From NCBI GenBank assembly GCA_001939145.1, contig LSRX01000250.1, positions 409,563 to 473,562 of the forward strand: a DNA stretch of 64,000 nucleotides. Direction: 5' to 3'. Numbering within the stretch: position 1 is the first letter of the stretch; each line of letters opens with the position of its first letter. Positions 1 through 10,330 of the stretch are shown in pieces. The position numbers were made by a program, and so were the translations under genes. The notes below the pieces were generated by a model. It was given only the letters and a program-made list of their open reading frames with translations. It was not told where the DNA came from and did no database searches. Source of the DNA: Symbiodinium microadriaticum (taxonomy: Eukaryota; Sar; Dinophyceae; Suessiales; Symbiodiniaceae).

Positions 1-154
1 TCTCTCTCTTTGCTTTGCTTGGGGGCTTGGGAGGCAGGCCTGATCTCTCTCCCTCTCTCTTTCTGTCTCTCTCCCTCTCCTTCTCACGTGCCGGCTTTCT
101 CGTTGCTGTGGGTGTGCGGAGGCTTACCTCCGTCACTCTCTCTCTCTCTCTCCG

Positions 155-201
<47 letters not shown>

Positions 202-290
202 CTCTCTCTCTACCAGGTGGGAGAGCAGGGGTCCGTCTCTCTCTCTCTCTCTCCCTCCCCCCCTCCGTCCACGCTTGCCCTGGGGTACGG
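1..290. repeat. CT-rich microsatellite tracts
   Basis: Almost the whole stretch is (TC)n/(CT)n on the plus strand, with interruptions such as TTTGCTTTGCTTGGGGG near the start and ACCAGGTGGGAGAGCAGGGG near 212. The same kind of tract followed by a GGGG/CCCC-rich segment recurs at about 4.9, 5.9, 7.7, 8.6, 10.0, 10.2, 15.6, 15.9, 47.5 and 48.1 kb. Open frames across it are Ser/Leu homopolymers and are not genes. Confidence 0.9.
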
Positions 291-292
291 AC

Positions 293-470
293 CATGTCCA
301 TCCGCTGGGCAGGTGATCTGGAGCCTCGACACAACAACTCTTCATCCATGAAGGCAGCAAGATTCTTGACAAGCTATAATTGCCCCTTGAGGCACCTTGT
401 GAGGACTGATGCACCCATCGCCGTGGTTGCACATGGACACGAAGCCTCGGAACTTGATTGCAAGGATCGC
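293..470 (-). CDS. Exons of NRF/Cys-rich repeat gene, copy 0, most 3' part seen
   Basis: Two minus-strand segments recur almost unchanged in copies A (10.49-10.67 kb), B and C. One reads APDHLPSGWTWSVPQ and the other reads FRGFVSMCNHGDGCISPHKV. DHLPSGWTW is the start of the repeat motif D-x-LP-x-x-W-x-W that elsewhere continues ERFTVVDAG. The second segment sits where the paralogous motif VALHNxxxNRFxxM would be expected. Copy 0 differs from A/B/C by scattered substitutions and by the lost GSLKPAMQLTACQV stretch (GA-I-IACQESCC here). Exact splice sites are not determined. The family is unnamed to me; the resemblance to fascin-like beta-trefoil repeats is an inference. Confidence 0.45.
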
Positions 471-1149
471 AGGGAAAAGGCTATACAGTTGAAGCCACAC
501 TCTTCCCCGCACACCCGCAATAGCCCAATACAGGAGCTGGGCAAAATTGGACGGTTTGCTTCCGTTTATAATCACAGAGTGCTCTGGTTGCAGCAAAAAC
601 TCCACAAGCCAGGTCCTTTGTTTGTATTCCCTGAAGTCCCTCCTTTGCTGCACACCCCCAGCCAAGCCCCGCCAGATAGAATATGGCTGGGTCAATGGCG
701 GTCATGAAGTGAAGGAATTGCTGCGATGAGTTCTCTTATCGTTGTGAGCCCGAACCGGTTCACAACCCTGCCAGCACTCGCCACACCTCACCCCCAGAAT
801 GTCGGAGCAGGATTCGGAGATCGACCTCCCTTTGACATCCTCTGACTAGCTTCAACGCTTCAGGGATTTCATCTGCATGTGGAACTCCCCGAAACCGTTA
901 GAGGTCCTCCTTGCATCCAGGAGGCGGTTGTGCTGCGCATGGTGCAGGGCCACCTTGCCACCTCCTGGAGAGCGATCTGTGAGTGGGCCACGGGACATGC
1001 AAGGCTTTAGCTTCACGAGCCTGCATCCACCACGGTGAATTTCTCCGCGCCCCAGTTCGAAGGCCTGGTGTGGGAATTCTCAAACTTCCCTCTGCCCCCA
1101 ATGCCAAGCGGGAAGTAATTTGGGCCGAAGCCGCTTTCCAAGCTCCACG

Positions 1150-3100
1150 ACTCTAAATCAGCCCGGGGGCAGCTCGTTCCAGTTCTTCGTCGGCGAGCGA
1201 ATCATGTCCTTGCTGTTTAGGTCATGCAGGCGGCCCATGCGACACAGAATGATAGGCTTGCACCGAGAGGGACTCACCAGTCGTTCACGGACTCTTAGCA
1301 TCGTCGCGAGCCAAGCGAGACACGAGAGGAGCCCACTCAAGCGCCTGGTCGCCGGTTCGGGTCCGCTCACCAGAACACGCACAGAGACGACTGGAAGACC
1401 ATGATTGAAGCGTTGCCGGGCCCTGCGATTGTGGGGCTTGTTACTCTTGTCACTGAGCTGCTGAGTGTTGAACCATGTTGAACCTGCAAGCATTCGCGCT
1501 CCTAGCGTTTGACACCCGAGAACCATGCCTGGCTCTGAAGTCCTTCACCAGACAAGTCAGTCTGTTCACTTGCGTCACTTGAGGAGACATTCCGCAGGCC
1601 GAGGCTCGTGGCCACCCATCTTCATGAAGCGGTTGCTGACGTGGTTGTGCAAGGCCACCTGGCCATAGCCGGCATCCACCACCTGTGCGGCGGTGCTGTC
1701 GCATGCCGCATGCCGGCAGGGCAGAAGATGGCAGAAGCATATGCATCCCTACAGGACTTCCTCAGGCACCCGCCCGCAGCAGCTCCCAGTCCCAGCTGGC
1801 TGGCATGTCTGCCATTTTGTTCAACCTGAGGGAGGAAATGACACTTCTGCAGTGCTGGCCGTGCACACCAAAGAAGGCAAGCGGCTTCGAAGATGCATCC
1901 GTTTTGTCGTGGTGCCCGTTTATGCGCAGGTAGCGCTTGTGGACATCGTTCCTGGACACAGCAGGCCAGCAGGCAGAGAGCTTCATGCGCTGCCATTACA
2001 TTCCCGGAAAGTTCTCGGAGGCTAGGCGACGTCGTAGACCGAAAAGCGATCCACTTTTGAGGACAATCACTTGTCATATCATGTCACAGATGCGCATACA
2101 GACTCATACGTGCTCCGATGCTAGGCGAGTTGCCACAGCGCCACGGTGGTGCCGGGCCGCAGCAACGCCTGAGCTGGAGCTGACGCGAACGAAACTCAGC
2201 CCTGGAGCTGTCGCACAGCTGCAGCCCGCGCACCGCGACGGGCCGGAAGCGCTCCCAGTCCCAGCTACTCGGCAGGTCCTCGCAGCCACCAAGCTTTCTG
2301 ATTTCGCAGGGTGGGTGCCGGACTCCACGCAGCATCAACCAGCCCTCCCCGCGGTCCCAGGCGTTGCGATGAGAGCTGGTGTCCTTGGTTTCTTCCAAGG
2401 TCTCAGGCCGGGAAGAGGCCCTCACAGTGCCACCAAGCCACCAAGGCATGGCGGTCCGGCATGCGCATGTACTTGTTGTGGGCAGCACAGTGGAGGGCCA
2501 CCTGCGGGTGTTGAAGCGGCACAGCGAAAACGGTCAACAAGTGTAGTAAAGTAAGCCTTCTCTTTTAGCCACTTTAACGCCGAGAAAACAGCTGCACGTC
2601 TTGAAGAACAGAGTTTGGTGCTTTTGCCTTTGCGTGCTAGCGAAGAAACATGGCAGTCGTGAGCTTGAAAGGTAAGTTGGTTTGCTCAAGCACGCGACGA
2701 ACTTGCAAGAAGCTACTAAGCAAATCAACGCTCCCGAATAAGTTTGCCATGTCCAACTTGTTGCCGCGACCGGCCATCCCCTTCATTGCAGCCTGGTGCT
2801 CTTGGGCCACAGCGTCTGCATGCCGTACACGGGCTTGAAGCAACCACAAACCGAAGACAGCGAAAACATGCAAAAGCAACATTGCTCAGGGCTTCGGGCC
2901 ATGTTTGAGACTCTACTGGCACCTCGTCCAAAGCCTGAGTGTCTTGTGAGCGTCGGCGGTTTCGAGCTAAGGGGCCAGGTCCGGGAAGCCGGCCTGCCCG
3001 GAGCCTGCATCCACTGCAGTGAAGGTCTCCCAGCTTCCGAAGTGCGGTGCGCCATCCATGTCCTGCAAAGAGCGAAGCATTCCCATAATATCAGAGTGCG
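1150..3100 (-). CDS. NRF-repeat exons of Cys-rich repeat gene, copy 0
   Basis: Several short minus-strand segments show the two halves of one repeat. VVDAGYGQVALHNHVSNRFM (about 1612-1685) has the VALHN...NRF core. EDLPSSWDWERFRPVAV (about 2235-2300), DMPASWDWE (about 1785-1815) and GSWETFTAVDAGSGQ (about 2995-3060) have the LP-x-x-W-x-W-E-x-F-T-x-VDAG core. KDMIRSPTKNWNELPPG lies near 1160-1215. The segments fall in different frames with stops between them, as expected for small exons separated by introns. The same segments in the same order occur in copies A and C. The repeat is probably a beta-strand module of the fascin/actin-crosslinking type, judged only from the motif spacing. Whether this copy is transcribed cannot be told from the sequence. 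Confidence 0.45.
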
Positions 3101-3439
3101 TCGCGATGCTGCGACTAAAGGCGAATCTACTACAGGACTAAAAGCGCATGCTGACACCCTCGCCCTCGTCACCTCAAAGGCTTGAAACAAGCCGGTCATT
3201 ATTGTCTCTCAGCCGGATCCATTTGTTGTCTTTCGCGTTGTACAAGCCGATCTTGCCATCACCTGGATCACTGGAAACACGAGACTTGACCTTCAGGGGG
3301 CCTCGGGCATGCAAGGTTTGGGGGTTGAGCATGTCGCAATGTAGCTCTGACTACAAGAACAGCTGTTTGCGACACCTACCCCCCACGGAAGCCGGACTCG
3401 AACATGCCAGACATGAGTTCTGTCAGCCTCGCGTCTCTC

Positions 3440-4660
3440 ACCTCGCCGAACCCTACTTGTAGGATCCGAAGCCGTCCCACAGCAGGTGCACGTCTCGTAC
3501 ATGCAGCTTTGCCTCTTCATGCGTGTGTCCGAAGGCCTGATCCCGAGGCACCCACTTTTGAATTGGACGCGGAAGAAAGTGGACTGCCAGTTGCTGGGCA
3601 GCTGGTCCTCGGCAACGCAACAAACCCAGTTCCCTCCATTTCCCTCTTGCCACTTGAAAGACCCAGAGACGGGGAATCTGGAGACCCTTGCACCACACTG
3701 CAAACATGAAAGTTCTGCAGCACCGAGGTTCGGCCTTCCTCCCTCCAGTCCGGACCACGTTCGCGTGTTTCCTTGGTATTGCTGCAGCCATGTCAGATTC
3801 GGCCTGGTGCCATGGGGGGCTGCGCCCTGAAGTATCGTGCTGCGGAAGAAAAGCGAAACCGCAACAGGCGGCAAGAAAAGCGTGACACACCCGAGGGGCA
3901 TCTCCACAAAGCGGTTCCAGCGCGGGTTGTGGAAGGCCACCGTCGCGCCCAACAGCCGGGACTGGCAGGGCGGAAGTCTCTGTCGACACTATGTTGCTGC
4001 TCGCCGTATCCAACAACGTGCCGTCTAAGTGCACATTCCCTGCCTGGCAGCGCTTTCCGCGGAGGACGTGGCCGCCGTTGCAGCTCGCGCAATGGTCGTT
4101 TTGCTGCGGCAAGCAGGGCAGTGTAAAGTAGTCCCAGGTGCATGTATCGCGCGGGGAGTCGGGCGTTCAGGCACACTGAAACATCTGAAACGCCAAAGCC
4201 CTTGAAGCAATGTCTGGGGGTTCGGAGATTCGAGAAGGCTTCGGGCTGACATTTGGACCCATGCCGGTGCAAATTCCGAAGAGTTTCCGAAAACCCAGGC
4301 ATCGCTGCAGGCGCACCGTGCGCTGGTTCTGTGCCACACAGGAGCCGCAGAGGCGTGTCCGTCCGGTCGTGCAGCTGTAGGCCTGCCACGAAACAGGGCA
4401 AGCGTTGCATGCGCTTCTCAATTTCAACTGGCCACGTGCCTTGCAGTGGTGGCCATGCATGTAGTAGCCGGCGTTGCAAGTGGCGCAGTGGTGGTTGACC
4501 TCGGTCTGATAGCAGCGCGCACGTCCGCTCGGAAGATCGGCGAAAACACATCCGGGCCCCAAACCTGTCGGTGCGCTGGTCCTTGGCAAGTTTTGCAGTG
4601 GCCGCCGCCGCCGGTGGTGCAAGGCTTGATCTGCGAGCAGAACCAAGTCAGCGCAGATCA
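3440..4660 (-). CDS. Cys-rich repeat exons of the same gene, copy 0
   Basis: Read on the minus strand from 4640 downward. KPCTTGGGGHCKTCQDQRT (about 4560-4630) comes first. VNHHCATCNAGYYMHGHHCK (4440-4499) follows and is bounded by a GC-type donor (AAG|GCACGT). AYSCTTGRTRLCGSCVAQ... (4298-4382) comes after an AG|GCC acceptor. NDHCASCNGGHVLRGKRCQ (4044-4102) ends at a second GC donor (CAG|GCAGGG). LLGATVAFHNPRWNRFVEMP (about 3895-3975) and EDQLPSNWQSTFFRVQF (about 3550-3625) finish the set. Together these make tandem ~50-residue Cys modules C-x7-C-x2-C-x(10)-QRT-x6-C / C-x2-C-N-x-G-x5-G-x2-C, followed by an NRF repeat. The spacing resembles the growth-factor-receptor-like Cys-rich superfamily. 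Such proteins are usually extracellular, but no signal peptide for this gene was found in the window. Confidence 0.55.
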
Positions 4661-4739
4661 ACCAAAATCCGCGCGATTCCGCCCAATGCTACACATCCCC
4701 GCCAGGTCGGGCCTCGAGCACATGGAACTGCTGCCTGAA

Positions 4740-5000
4740 GCCGGGTCTCGTTGTCTCTCTTCGTCTATTTGACTTGCTCCATTCCCACGTACGAGTCTGC
4801 GGTCGTCGAGCTCTCTTTCTTCCCTCGCCATCCTCCTTCTCTTCTTCCAGAAAACAAAGGGAGCATCTTGCCCCCTGGCTTCTCTTCCTCTCACTCTTTT
4901 TGCTTGGCTGGGGGCTTGTGCCAAGGGCGGTCCCTTTGACCGCACTTGCGCGACCCCATCCACCATTTTGTTTGGAGTATAGAGTTGGTGTGCACATGAG
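4740..5000 (+). repeat. CT-rich tract with GC-rich hairpin tail
   Basis: Pyrimidine-rich sequence with CTCTTTTTGCTTGGCTGGGG leads into GACCGCACTTGCGCGACCCC and then CATCCACCATTTTGTTTGG. The same order (pyrimidine tract, TTTGCTTTGC, GGGG, GC-rich middle, CCACCATTTTGTT) recurs at 47490-47605. This suggests dispersed copies of one short element. Confidence 0.55.
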
Positions 5001-5095
5001 ATCACATGAGGTGGGTCGGCAAGAGGCTGTGCATGCGAGGGGAATGAAAAAAACATGCCTGAATTTTCGGACTCGCAAGTCTGTTGGTTGCTGCA

Positions 5096-5225
5096 GTTGC
5101 GTCAAGCTACGGGAATTACAATGTGCAGGGTATTGCTTTGCGTCAAGCTATTGGGTAATGACAATTTGCATGTTTTTGCGCTATGTCAAGTTATTTGGAG
5201 TTCCAATTTGCAGGGTATTGTTTTG
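5096..5225 (+). repeat. ~41-bp tandem repeat, three imperfect units
   Basis: The unit begins TTGCGTCAAGCTA and ends GGTATTGCTT. Starts are at about 5097, 5138 and 5180. The third unit is the most diverged (CTATGTCAAGTTATTTGG). No coding function is seen. Confidence 0.7.
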
Positions 5226-5228
5226 CCT

Positions 5229-5956
5229 CTAGCCCATGGGGGAATACAATTCATAATGTATCTTAAACACGCCGCCTCCCAAACTGATGTTCGCGTTGCG
5301 GACTCGCTGGATTGCCAGCACCCTCCCCCGCTTGGCCACTTCACTCTCAAGTGGGCGTTGGTTGATCGGGAGGATGGCGCATCCGCGGCCAGGCACAAAG
5401 AACTCAAAGAAGTCTTCCACGCCCAGGGGGCCACGTCCAAACGTTTGAGCACTTCCTTGGCCCCTTATACCATCCCCCGATGATGATGGCCGGCTGGTGC
5501 CCTTGGTCTGTGTCCGCTGTAGACCCCACCACCGAAGAGCCCACAGGCTTAGCCTCCAGAGCGCCCAGGCTTGCTTCCATCTCCTTCTGCATTTGTCGGA
5601 CTTCCCCCAAAGACTTGGCCTGCTCGTCGTAGTTGTGGGTGATGCGGGGAAGCATCTTCAGTGTACACTGCATCATCTGTGTGAAGCACTTCCCACTGCG
5701 TCCACACGTACTCGCCTTCCCCGACCTCGGGCTCGAGGAAGCGTACTGGTTCGAGCTTGCCCTGCACGATGATGGCTTTTTGTCCAGAGGCAATCCCCCC
5801 CTCGCAGACAGGTCTTTCCTCTCTCAAACCCTCGAGTTGGTTTCGAATCCCTTCTTTCTCAGGGCTCGGTCTTGAACCTCTCGCGGCTTGAGCCGACATG
5901 CCTACACTCTCTTTTTCTTTCGCCAGGGCTAGGGTGAGAGGGTAGACCCCTCCCAC
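5229..5956 (-). pseudogene. Fragment of unidentified retroelement-like polyprotein (GGGGGA-rich family)
   Basis: Three consecutive minus-strand segments look protein-coding but lie in different frames. The first, about 5690-5890, includes GQKAIIVQGKLEPVRFLEPE. The second, about 5480-5690, includes MQCTLKMLPRITHNYDEQAK and a coiled-coil-like EVRQMQKEMEASLGALE. The third, 5229-5420, includes DFFEFFVPGRGCAILPINQ and RVRNANISLGGGVFKIHYEL before a stop. They could be short exons or frameshifted remnants; no clear splice signals were worked out. The sense strand carries GGGGGA in all three codon registers, a feature shared with 9.0-9.85 and 20.2-21.6 kb, so I group them as one family. I do not recognise the protein. 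A gag-like role is only a guess from the coiled coil and repetitive context. Confidence 0.4.
5887..5908 (-). other. Decayed spliced-leader relic
   Basis: The plus strand reads CTTGAGCCGACATGCCTACA here, about 16 of 22 positions identical to the reverse complement of the dinoflagellate spliced leader. Like the exact copy at 7719-7740, it is preceded by CGG and followed by a (CT)n tract. It sits just upstream, in the minus direction, of the fragment at 5229-5880. Confidence 0.45.
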
Positions 5957-6035
5957 CGCGCTCTGTTTCTTTCGCCAGGGCTAGGGGGGGAGACCCCCTG
6001 GCCCGCGCGCGTCAGCGCCCCCGACCGTTGCGGAG
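5909..6035 (+). repeat. CT tract with duplicated TTTCGCCAGGGCTAGGG module
   Basis: TTTCGCCAGGGCTAGGG occurs twice, about 50 bp apart (near 5917 and 5968), and again at 10065. Each copy is followed by short GGGG...CCCC inverted arms, for example GGGGGGAGACCCCC. Confidence 0.6.
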
Positions 6036-6414
6036 AGGCTTTGGGAAAACAAGCTCGCAACACGTAGGCATTTACGCCTGTTGATCAACAAACCAGTTCA
6101 GCTGGGAAAAGGGAAACATAGTAATGCAAAGACAGAAGGAAAACAACAAGGAGGAAGACGGCCATCTTTGCCTTTGTGGTGCACAGAGCCCCACAGCGGG
6201 CGCAGGTTGAGGTGAGCTTGGAAAACCCCTGCGGCCCGCCTTAAAGAACTAAAAAGTTGCGCTGTAGGGGTGGATCCCCTTATAGGTAAAGCCCGCAGTT
6301 GGAGAGAAGTCAAGAAAGCTGACTGATCGAGTCAGGCCAAACATGCAAGCCAGTACGACATGGACTGCTATCATCACAAAGCTCTACAAAGTGACAATCT
6401 TCTGGGTTTTACCC

Positions 6415-7443
6415 CTAGGGGAAGCAGAAGTAGTGAAACAAGAGGAAAAAGACTCTCTCACTGTGTTTCCCGCTCACATCGGTGTCGTAGGCGTCAAGGC
6501 CCAAGGGAACGTTCCCCAGGTCGTCGCGTTCCTGGAGAAGTTGATTTAGCCTTGCACGTTGGCGGCCGGTGAGCCTTGGCGGCGGTCCCGTTGGAGAGGA
6601 AGGGGCAAGAGTGCTTGCTTTCTGGCCTTTGTTTTCGAAGCTAATCTGGTCCTCTTCACTGAGTTCGGCATCGAGGTTGTCCCTCTTTTCGTTGTGTGTG
6701 GCTTCCTCGGCGATCTCGGCCAGGTGGTCACCGGCTGGTGCGTTTGCACTAGTCTCGTCGTCAAAGGGTTCTCCAACGTCCACCAAATCATCGAAGACAT
6801 CAACCATGGGTTGGAGCCCGTGGTTCGGGTAGTCTTCCTCGGGCGAGTCAGGGTCAGGGTCCCCTTGTTGAGGTGGAGAGGAGGACAACTGCTGGGCCGC
6901 ATCGTACAGGTAGTGGGGCACGTCGTCCTGGTAGAGGGGGATTTTCTCATCGGCCGGGTTGTCTGTTTGGTGCAATGGGGGGTGGCCCCGAGCATCGCGG
7001 CCTTCTTCCCCTGGTGCTTCAAGTTCAAAACGTGCATCTTGAAGGGGTGCTGGTCCAGGTACAGGTTGAGCACGAGCAGCAGGTTCGGGTAGAGCTCGGG
7101 CGCACGGGCCTGTACCGGGGTGAGTCCCGGAATGACACCGATGGGCCACGCGGTTACAGGAGTCGAGCTCGAGGATGTTGAGGCCAAAGTGGAAGCAGTC
7201 GTGGTTGGCAAAGGATTTTTTCCTGCGTCTTGGGAAGGCGCTCCCGATGCTTTGTTTTGTTTTTGTTGCGGCGGTGGCTCGGGCTGGGCATGGGGGTCCT
7301 ATGTCGCAAAGGGGTTCCATAAGTGGATCATCGGTAGCAAGTTCATCGCAAATTGTAGTCCCCCGAGCGGTGAGCTTCCCAGCATGGGTTGAGGAATTAG
7401 ATCTCGCCCTTCCTGCCACTATCACGATCTTGACGTACACCAA
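6415..7443 (-). pseudogene. Acidic, Pro-rich polyprotein-like open frame
   Basis: An uninterrupted minus-strand frame of about 340 codons. The first third is Arg/Ala-rich. The rest is acidic and proline-rich (DPDPDSPEEDYPNHGLQP, DLVDVGEPFDDETSANAP) and ends near RLTGRQRARLNQLLQERDDL. A parallel frame over about 6980-7130 contains LYPNLLLVLNLYLDQHPFKM, so a frameshift or splice in the middle is possible. An acidic linker of this kind is common between integrase and reverse transcriptase in copia-type polyproteins, but I see no catalytic motif. The exact spliced-leader copy at 7719-7740 lies 276 bp upstream in the same orientation. That would suit a retroposed, trans-spliced transcript. The first codon is not ATG-certain. 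Confidence 0.35.
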
Positions 7444-7718
7444 ATCCTTGTTCGAGATACTCGCCCGGGTGAAGCGACACGTCCGTGTAAGAGTTGAGTA
7501 GTGTCGCCGATGCCGATGGGGTAGCTATATAATGTCAAACTCCCCAAAGTGGAAGAACGCTGACTTTGCGTCGGCCCCTTTCAGCAATCGCGGCTGAAGA
7601 AAGGGGCTTCCTGGCAGAGTGAAAGGGAAAGCGCCCGGGTTGGATAGAGAGTGGCCTCAGGAGATGCGGAGCAAGGAAAGAAAAGGCAGAGAGGCAACCC
7701 CCCTGGAACCACTCACGG

Positions 7719-7740
7719 CTTGAGCCAAAATGGCTACGGC
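7719..7740 (-). other. Dinoflagellate spliced-leader sequence (exact copy)
   Basis: On the minus strand this reads G then CCGTAGCC, ATTTTGGCTCAAG: all 22 positions of the conserved dinoflagellate spliced leader DCCGUAGCCAUUUUGGCUCAAG, with D = G. The base after the leader is CC rather than the GT donor of an SL RNA gene, so it is better read as a leader fixed in the genome through retroposition of a trans-spliced mRNA. A (CT)n tract lies on its 5' side. Confidence 0.85.
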
Positions 7741-7845
7741 GCTCTTTCTCTCTCTCTCTCTCTCTTGCTTGCTTGCTGCTGGTGGTTTAGGGGTTGCGGA
7801 CAACCCCTTGGCCCGGAGGCCTACCCCACTGGGCGCGCCAAGGTC
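7741..7845 (+). repeat. CT tract plus GGGGTTGC/CAACCCC hairpin
   Basis: A (CT)n run, then TTGCTTGCTTGCTGCTGG, then GGGGTTGCGGACAACCCC, a perfect 7-bp-stem palindrome (GGGGTTG/CAACCCC). It abuts the exact spliced-leader copy. Confidence 0.65.
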
Positions 7846-8600
7846 TGTCTGAGTGGCCCCATTTGGGAAGTGAGTTTGTCTCATTCCCCTGAGTGTGCGA
7901 AGACACCCCTCCTAAACCATTACCACTGGCAACACTTTGGAGGTATCACTCAGGTCATCTGTGCTCCCCAGCTTCGACATCGCAAGGAAAACCATAAAGG
8001 CTCGAAGCCGGCTTAGGAGAATATGGTCCTATGTCCTTGCTCTGCCACTGCTCTGAGGTTGCATTTCAGGTTGTAAGCCGAGCTAGAACTACGACAACTG
8101 TGCACTCCCCCGTGTGTGGCTTTCTACGTATGTGTTGGCATTGGGAGCTCCACTCCCTCTGCTGCGACAATCTTTTACTACACCCCGGCCTCACCTGCCT
8201 CACGACCTTAGCCCGAACAGAACCTTGCGCACAGCACTGCTTCTCACCTTCCCACCCCTCCCTGAAACCTGAGCTGGCCGTTAAACTGCTTGCCAGGGCT
8301 TATTGTTTGAATGGGCACACGCAAGACGTACTAAAATATCCCAGGTAGTTACAAAACCGGACGGCTCCAGTTCCATGGCCAGGGCGACTCTGGCTCAAGC
8401 TCTGCGACATCGACCAGCAACGGTAAAACAAGAAAGGTCCCCAAGTAACAAAGTGAGAAACATGGAAGACTATCCATCGTGGTCGAGCGAGCTTGCGCTT
8501 GTGAACCCCCTCCGGCGGTCGTTCGGCATGGTAGGTTCATGCTCACTTTGGTTCTCAGTGGGGCGCGCTGGATCGTGTAAAAAGTGAGGAAGAACTGGCA
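7846..8600. other. No recognisable feature
   Basis: Frames on both strands are short and show no family motif. The composition is unremarkable. It is probably intron or spacer. Confidence 0.4.
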
Positions 8601-8629
8601 GCCCCGCTGTCAGCTTCTTCTGGTTGTGT

Positions 8630-8720
8630 TGTCTCTCTCTCTCTCTCTCTCTCTACGGGGCAAAGGACACAGGGTGGTGTGCCCTGCGCGCGAGCGCGCA
8701 CCCGCGGTCCACGGGTGTCT
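8630..8720 (+). repeat. CT tract with GC-rich hairpin
   Basis: A (CT)n run of about 24 bp is followed by ACGGGGCAAAGGACACAGGG and then CTGCGCGCGAGCGCGCAC, which contains the palindrome GCGCGCGAGCGCGC. It has the same architecture as the other CT/hairpin repeats. Confidence 0.6.
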
Positions 8721-9035
8721 AACTCTGCTCCCCCGGCGGGTGTTCCCACAGGGGGCTCGGCTATACAATGGAAGAAAAGTCCCCCCCAGAGGCTGCTCGT
8801 AGGCGAAAGGACGCGGCTACCAACAAAGACAGCAAACAGGTAAGGCCCCGGCCGAAGTACAACAGCTTGCGAGTCCCCCGCCCCCCTTCCAGGTTGAGTT
8901 ACAGGGCAGAAGGAAAAACATGCGTTGGTTCTCCCATGGGCTTCCACTGTTGGTGTGTGTGTGTGTGCGAATTAGTGCCTTCCAGTCAAATTCAAGGATC
9001 ACTGACTACCTCGAGAAGGTGCATTTGAAAAGAGC

Positions 9036-9850
9036 CTAGGATTGCGAAGCCAATGTGGGCCTCATTGAACGAGTTTGCCTGAGAAGGACTAGGACATGTT
9101 TGTTTGCCCTAGCCCTGTTTAAAGAGTTCACACCTGGAGGCACAGCGAAAAACATTGTAGGAACGACTTTGGTACAGACCACAGAGTCCCCCATTGCAAA
9201 GTACAGGTGGTCTGGGGGTCCATCTCCAGCGAAGCAACAAAGTGAACAGAAAAAACGTGCAGAAACGAAGACACATGGATCCCCCGGTTTTGCATGGTGG
9301 CTACTTTGGGTTTGAACGGAGGTTCGCGTGGGCTGCGAGAGGACAAGACAGTACGTAAAGTAAGAACCCGCCCCCACAAGACACACACTCGCTCTCCCCT
9401 TGAATTTTCCACGCGTCTCACTGTTGTGCTTCTCCTTCACCACATTTTTTGGCGGTGGTGTAGTCCCCCGTTGCAGCAGGTTCGGCGGCTTGAGCCGTCG
9501 ACGCTTCCCCCCTTTTTCGCAAGTCCGCAATACTCATGGGGCTGCTGACGCTGCCCGCGGAGATCATATGCTTATAGCAGCCTTCTCCCCCATCATGAGG
9601 TTTATGATACCATGGTCCTTGCAGACATGTTTTGCAGATCACCCCGATCTCTCGCAATCGCTCGGCCAATCTCAACTGGTCTTCCCAAGTGGTTTTCACA
9701 TTGGGCGGCTTGGCACTGAGGAGCCTGCTCTCCCCGCCTTCTCTGCCTCCACTGAGGCTGCTGGAGCTTGCCATTGATCTCCCCCAAGAAGCCAGGATGA
9801 TCACCAAGGGTTCCGCAACGAAAAAGTATGCTCCGTCCCCCTGCTAGAGG
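9036..9850 (-). pseudogene. Unidentified retroelement-like fragment (GGGGGA-rich family)
   Basis: The minus strand has a clean frame over about 9418-9835. It includes GDGAYFFVAEPLVIILASWG, WEDQLRLAERLREIGVICKT and PWYHKPHDGGEGCYKHM, then a Ser/Ala-rich tail. A second overlapping frame continues to 9036. Single Cys and His residues are present but no complete zinc-binding motif. GGGGGA or GGGGGGA recurs on the sense strand in all three codon registers (ILASWGRS, HDGGEG and RKRGEAST are examples). The protein family is unknown to me. Grouping with 5.2-5.95 and 20.2-21.6 kb rests on orientation, the hexamer and the neighbouring CT/hairpin repeats, not on aligned protein identity. Confidence 0.35.
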
Positions 9851-10039
9851 GCCACCATCTGGGGTGGCGCGGGAAGGACTAGGGGCCTCTTAAGCAAACT
9901 GGCGAGGGGCGTGGAGCTCAAGCACCACTGGGTCGAACGGAAAAGCTCCCCCGAAAACACAACCCCGAGTTAACTCTCCGTCCTCCCCCCCGCACAAGAG
10001 GGCGGCACAGGCCCCCAAGCACAGGTGTAGTACTTGAGC

Positions 10040-10330
10040 AGTTGTCTCTCTCTCTCTCTCTCTCTTTCGCCAGGGCTAGGGGCAAGGGAGCAAGCTTCCT
10101 TCGCTCTCTTGTTCCCCAGGGCATAGGGGGTGTGTCAAACCCCCCGCGTTTTGGCCCCCCACCTGTTATGGGGCTTTCGGGGGTATGTAAGAGAAGGTTT
10201 GAGTGTGGGCATGTTAGCAGCAAGTACTCTCTCTCGCTCGCTCTCTCTCTCTCTCTCTCTTTTTGCTTTGCTAGGGGTGTGGGGCAACAGCAGACCTGCT
10301 ACCCCGCGCTCCAGGCGCCACCCCATCCAT
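10040..10330 (+). repeat. Two adjacent CT/hairpin repeats
   Basis: The first copy starts at 10044: (CT)n, TTTCGCCAGGGCTAGGGG, then several G-run/C-run pairs up to CCCCCCACCTGTTATGGGG. The second starts near 10228: (CT)n, TTTTTGCTTTGCTAGGGG, GGGGCAAC, ACCCCGCGC, CACCCCATCCATCATT. Middle and tail match the copy at 47490-47605 in order. Confidence 0.65.

Noticed and set aside
10-707. Plus-strand frames of Ser-Leu repeats
   Set aside because: Translation of (CT)n microsatellite; no protein signal beyond it.
7719-7740. Interpretation as an SL RNA gene
   Set aside because: The leader is followed by CC and not by the GT donor, and no Sm-like site was seen directly downstream.
9487-9508. CGGCTTGAGCC as another spliced-leader relic
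   Set aside because: Only the first eight bases match; the rest does not resemble the leader.
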